A stretch of DNA of 64,000 bases from Halolactibacillus miurensis. Lineage in GTDB: Bacteria; Bacillota; Bacilli; Bacillales; Amphibacillaceae. Both the position numbers and the translations under genes were made by a program. Shown here in pieces: positions 61,178 through 64,000 of this stretch. Location of the stretch: the NCBI RefSeq assembly GCF_900116255.1, contig NZ_FPAI01000001.1:1-64000 (forward strand). Reading direction: 5' to 3'. The notes beneath the pieces were generated by a model. The model ran no database searches. It worked only from the letters and a program-made list of their open reading frames with translations, and was not told the DNA's origin. How positions within the stretch are numbered: the stretch's first letter is position 1; every line of letters starts with the position of its first letter.

Positions 61178-61995
61178 GAACAATCACAGCGCTATGGCTC
61201 AGGAACATTAGAGGGTTCGTTCGTGATCGAGTTAAACTTATCACATCACTAATTATTCCTTTCTTTTTCCTTTATATTTTCAGATCGATTTTTAAAACAG
61301 ATCAGGTAGAAGACCCAACCGCATTCTTACTCGCAGGAATCATTGTAGCAACAGTATTCCAAACGTCCTTGAATATTGCGACCTCGACCATTGATGATAC
61401 TGTCTCAGGTTATATGAAAGAGATTTTAGTGAGCCCAACCAGTCGTTTTCAAGTAGCTCTCGGACAAATTCTATCTGCGGCTACCATCGCAACAACCCAG
61501 GGAATTTTGATACTAATAATCGGTTTCTTTACTGGCTTAAGTTTTGATCATTGGTATACCTTTATTTATGTTCTATTGATTTTGATGTTAGTCGGATTAG
61601 TTTTTTCTGGGTTAGGTTTATTCTTAGCTTCAATGGTCAAAAGCTCTTCTACTTTTCAAGTCGTCCAACAAGCTGTCGTTCTTCCGTTTACTTTCTTATC
61701 CGGAGCGTATATTCCATTGGCCTTTTTACCTAATGTTCTTCGGTCTTTTGCGTATTTTAATCCTATGACCTATACTACCGCCATCTTTCGAACGATTATG
61801 TTAGAAAAAGGTGGATTGACACAGACAGAGTGGGTGGAACTGGGTTTGGCGTTTGATTTGAACGGCTTCATAATCACACCTTGGATGAGTGGAATCATTA
61901 TTATAGCTTTCGGCGCTTTATTCTTATTCCTAGCGACAAATGCTTTTGTTCGAGCAGACTTTAACAAAATTTCACGCAGTCCAGGTGAAAGCTAA
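61174..61995 (+). CDS. ABC-2 type permease (DrrB family)
   Basis: 273 aa with six membrane segments, the ABC-2 permease pattern (GYMKEILVSPTSRFQVALGQ, then FLSGAYIPLAFLPNVLR). It is the partner of the preceding ATPase in a two-gene exporter, likely of a drug or lipid-like compound. Substrate unknown. Confidence 0.92.
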   Translation: MRTITALWLRNIRGFVRDRVKLITSLIIPFFFLYIFRSIFKTDQVEDPTAFLLAGIIVATVFQTSLNIATSTIDDTVSGYMKEILVSPTSRFQVALGQILSAATIATTQGILILIIGFFTGLSFDHWYTFIYVLLILMLVGLVFSGLGLFLASMVKSSSTFQVVQQAVVLPFTFLSGAYIPLAFLPNVLRSFAYFNPMTYTTAIFRTIMLEKGGLTQTEWVELGLAFDLNGFIITPWMSGIIIIAFGALFLFLATNAFVRADFNKISRSPGES

Positions 61996-62130
61996 AAGGA
62001 ATTTTTTTCTCACACCGTAAGCAGGATTCTTCAGGAATTTCGTGGTTTATAAAAAATGAAAAGACAAGAAATAGAAGCGGAAAAAGAATTATGAGGTGCT
62101 ATAGCAAATTATTAATACACTCTACATTAA

Positions 62131-62262
62131 ACAAACTATTACGATAATTATTTTAATGCGTTATTAAATGGCTTGAACAAGTTAGTGCTAAGCTATATGA
62201 CTTCAAGCAAAGATAATGATGTTCGTTATATATCAAAACAGATGTTACAACGAAAGGAATAA
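62131..62262 (+). pseudogene. Short coding-like relic after ABC exporter
   Basis: 43 open codons ending ...SYMTSSKDNDVRYISKQ and MLQRKE, without a start or ribosome site, preceded by an in-frame stop. It looks like the 3' end of a lost gene. The family is not recognised. The rest of 61996-62478 has no gene apart from the duplicate at 62287. Confidence 0.3.
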
Positions 62263-62343
62263 TCTGATTAACTAAATGGAGCTAACATGGCACAATCATT
62301 AATTATATTATTAAGAGAACTTGAATTGAAGGATGTAGAATAG
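62250..62343 (+). pseudogene. Duplicated relic of the GNAT gene start
   Basis: MAQSLIILLRELELKDVE then TAG (62287-62343) mirrors MAESPNIILRELKLKDLE of the acetyltransferase at 62952. The upstream bases including GGAGCTAACATGGCA also match, so a start segment was duplicated and has decayed. Confidence 0.7.
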
Positions 62344-62478
62344 AAGTTGAAGTAGTTACTATCTCTAATGTTATTATAATAGTATAGAGGTTGCAGTTAT
62401 ATAAAGGTGGTCAATCAACGCTTTGAGTCATGAGTTAATTCGGTGAGTTTTACATAGATACTTGTTAGGGGGAGCTCT

Positions 62479-62910
62479 ATGAAAAGATCTAAAATGATAA
62501 TCATAGGTGTGTTAGTAGTTGGTGTAATAGCCGTAGGTGTATACTTTTCACTTTTCCACGTGAATCTTGATCAATATGATTTTCACCAAACACTCACCTT
62601 TGAAGTATCCCCAGATGGTCAGTATCAAGTAGAGCTTATTTTGTTAGGAAAACAAGAAGAGCGTTATGATGAAGAAGGAAATGTAATTACTAACAAAAAT
62701 GAGTCTTACGACCAATACGCAAGGCTTTGGTATGAACCAGAGACAACAGAAGATGGATCGACTATCTGGCATGATAAGCATACTAAAATAATATACTATG
62801 AGAAAAATTGTACGGAGGATAATATTGAATGGCTTGATGACGATACAATTATCATTAATGATATGAGATTGAATATTCACAGGGATGTTTATGATTATAG
62901 AAGAAAATAG
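62479..62910 (+). CDS. DUF5412-like membrane-anchored protein
   Basis: 143 aa: an N-terminal helix (about 6-27) followed by an extracytoplasmic domain with SPDGQYQVELILLG, WLDDDTIIINDMRL and a C-terminal DVYDYRRK. This fits the DUF5412 pattern as I remember it. Function unknown. AGGGGGAG precedes the ATG. Confidence 0.75.
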   Translation: MKRSKMIIIGVLVVGVIAVGVYFSLFHVNLDQYDFHQTLTFEVSPDGQYQVELILLGKQEERYDEEGNVITNKNESYDQYARLWYEPETTEDGSTIWHDKHTKIIYYEKNCTEDNIEWLDDDTIIINDMRLNIHRDVYDYRRK

Positions 62911-62951
62911 AGGCACTAAATGAATGATCTGACTAACCTAAAGGAGCTAAC

Positions 62952-63524
62952 ATGGCAGAATCACCAAATATAATATTAAGAGAATTAAAGTTGAAAGACT
63001 TAGAAGACTATTTGTATTGGAATCATCCATCTCGGGAATTCCATAAATATAATGGACCTTATTACAAGAAGCTAAGTGAATCTGACTTACAGGAATATAT
63101 TGAGGATATAAAAGAGCGGTTGTTGCAGGGTGAAAAGAATGTACTCAAAAATAAAAAGGTCATAGTCAATAAAGAGATAGATGAGATCATCGGTCAAGTG
63201 AACTGGTACTGGAAGTCAGTAGAAACACTTTGGATGGAAATCGGTATCGTTATCTTTAATGAAAACTATTGGGGAAATAACATAGGTTCAAAAGCGTTAA
63301 GCATGTGGAATGATGAGATCTTTTCTGTTAATCCAAAACTTGTGAGACTTGGATTATCTACTTGGTCTGGAAATAAACGAATGATGAAACTGGCTGAAAA
63401 ACTGGGGTTTAAGAAAGAAGCGGTATATAGAAAGGCGCGAATCGTAAATGAACAATACTATGATTCGATAAGTTATGGGATATTAAAAGAGGAATGGATC
63501 ACGCAAAAGACAAACCGAGAATAA
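62952..63524 (+). CDS. GNAT family N-acetyltransferase (RimJ/RimL type)
   Basis: 190 aa. The GNAT core is visible: IIGQVNWYW, IGIVIFNENYWGNNIGSKAL (acetyl-CoA loop), and MMKLAEKLGFKKEAV near the C-terminus. It would acetylate an amine on a protein or small molecule; the substrate is not predictable. AAAGGAG precedes the ATG. A partial copy of its start lies 665 bases upstream. Confidence 0.92.
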   Translation: MAESPNIILRELKLKDLEDYLYWNHPSREFHKYNGPYYKKLSESDLQEYIEDIKERLLQGEKNVLKNKKVIVNKEIDEIIGQVNWYWKSVETLWMEIGIVIFNENYWGNNIGSKALSMWNDEIFSVNPKLVRLGLSTWSGNKRMMKLAEKLGFKKEAVYRKARIVNEQYYDSISYGILKEEWITQKTNRE

Positions 63525-63598
63525 AAAACTTAAAGGTCTAGATGTTCTCGCAAGGTTTTGTTTTCAAGAAAACGAATCAAAAACAGGAGGTGAATGAA

Positions 63599-64000
63599 TT
63601 GGAGAATGAAAGCAATTTACTTATTTATCAAACAGAAGACGGACACACCAAAATTGATGTAAGGTTAGAAAATGAAACAGTTTGGATGACACAGAAGGCA
63701 ATCGCAGAATTATTTCAAACATCACCTCAAAATATTACGCTTCATGTGAAAAACATCTATGAAGAACGGGAATTAGACGCAGAAGCAACTTGTAAGTTTT
63801 ACTTACAAGTTCAAAATGAGGGAACAAGAGAAGTAAAAAGAAAAGCCAAGCATTACAATCTTGAAATGATTCTAGCCATTGGTTACCGCGTTCGCTCCCA
63901 TAGAGGGACACAGTTTCGTAAGTGGGCGACAGAACGTTTGAATGAATATCTCGTTAAAGGATTTACGATGGATGATGAACGTCTAAAAGACATGCGTAAC
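63599..64000 (+). CDS. RhuM family protein, 5' part (runs off window)
   Basis: Open to the window end: 134 codons from TTG 63599, eight bases after AGGAGG (GTG 63590 overlaps the site). TVWMTQKAIAELFQTSPQNI, then HVKNIYEERELDAEATCKFY, HYNLEMILAIGYRVRSHRGT and QFRKWATERLNEYL are hallmarks of RhuM (virulence RhuM) proteins, often found in mobile islands and near Fic or restriction genes. Function poorly known. Confidence 0.88.
   Translation, partial: MENESNLLIYQTEDGHTKIDVRLENETVWMTQKAIAELFQTSPQNITLHVKNIYEERELDAEATCKFYLQVQNEGTREVKRKAKHYNLEMILAIGYRVRSHRGTQFRKWATERLNEYLVKGFTMDDERLKDMRN

Overview
This is the replication-origin region of a low-GC Gram-positive (Bacillota) chromosome. Gene order is the classic Bacillaceae one: gyrA-gyrB-remB-recF-yaaA-dnaN-dnaA / oriC / rpmH-rnpA-yidC-jag ... 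mnmE-mnmG-rsmG-noc-soj-spo0J ... ychF-rpsF-ssb-rpsR ... yybS-gdpP-rplI-dnaC-purA ... walRKHIJ-htrA-rlmH. Protein lengths and motifs fit Bacillaceae; a halotolerant or alkaliphilic genus near Amphibacillus/Halolactibacillus is my guess from memory, not something I can prove here.

Layout. (1) 210-10601, minus strand: an HD-GYP protein with a degenerate metal site, then gyrA, gyrB, remB, recF, yaaA, dnaN and dnaA. (2) 9066-9251 and 10602-11110: a bipartite oriC. It has six exact DnaA boxes upstream of dnaA, one more downstream of dnaA, and next to that a DnaA-trio tract and AT-rich unwinding element. (3) 11478-13854: rpmH, rnpA, yidC, jag. (4) 13968-19188: lineage-specific genes (two small membrane proteins, a chemoreceptor, a hypothetical, a membrane diguanylate cyclase) with extra DnaA boxes around the cyclase gene. 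(5) 19298-27871: tRNA and rRNA modification genes and the chromosome segregation locus noc / soj-spo0J with four parS sites. (6) 28032-30479: ychF and the rpsF-ssb-rpsR operon. (7) 30480-33362: a decayed stretch, a MATE transporter and a HAD hydrolase. (8) 33670-42060: yybS-gdpP-rplI, dnaC, purA and an M23 peptidase. (9) 42236-44662: a relB antitoxin with a broken relE toxin, abutted by a tnpB-only IS605-type element. (10) 45005-51892: walR-walK-walH-walI-walJ-htrA, followed by a DnaA-box cluster. (11) 52278-56304: small metabolic genes, one Noc-binding site and rlmH. (12) 56446-64000: accessory DNA. It holds an XRE regulator, a secreted protein with a 5' frameshift, a fragment of a RecG-like/AlbA-type protein cut by a second near-identical tnpB element, a drug-type ABC exporter, a DUF5412 protein, a GNAT acetyltransferase with a duplicated relic of its own start, and the beginning of a RhuM-family gene.

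How it works together: one region initiates replication (DnaA, oriC, DnaN, DnaC, SSB, gyrase), segregates origins (Soj/Spo0J/parS), protects the nucleoid from division (Noc), and controls wall synthesis (WalRK). The points most worth a second look are the DnaA-box groups outside oriC (17243-19160 and 51814-52107), the extended palindromes around parS, and two 568-aa TnpB-like proteins lacking both the zinc ribbon and the third RuvC acid where they are normally found. No wholly new system can be proved from this sequence alone.
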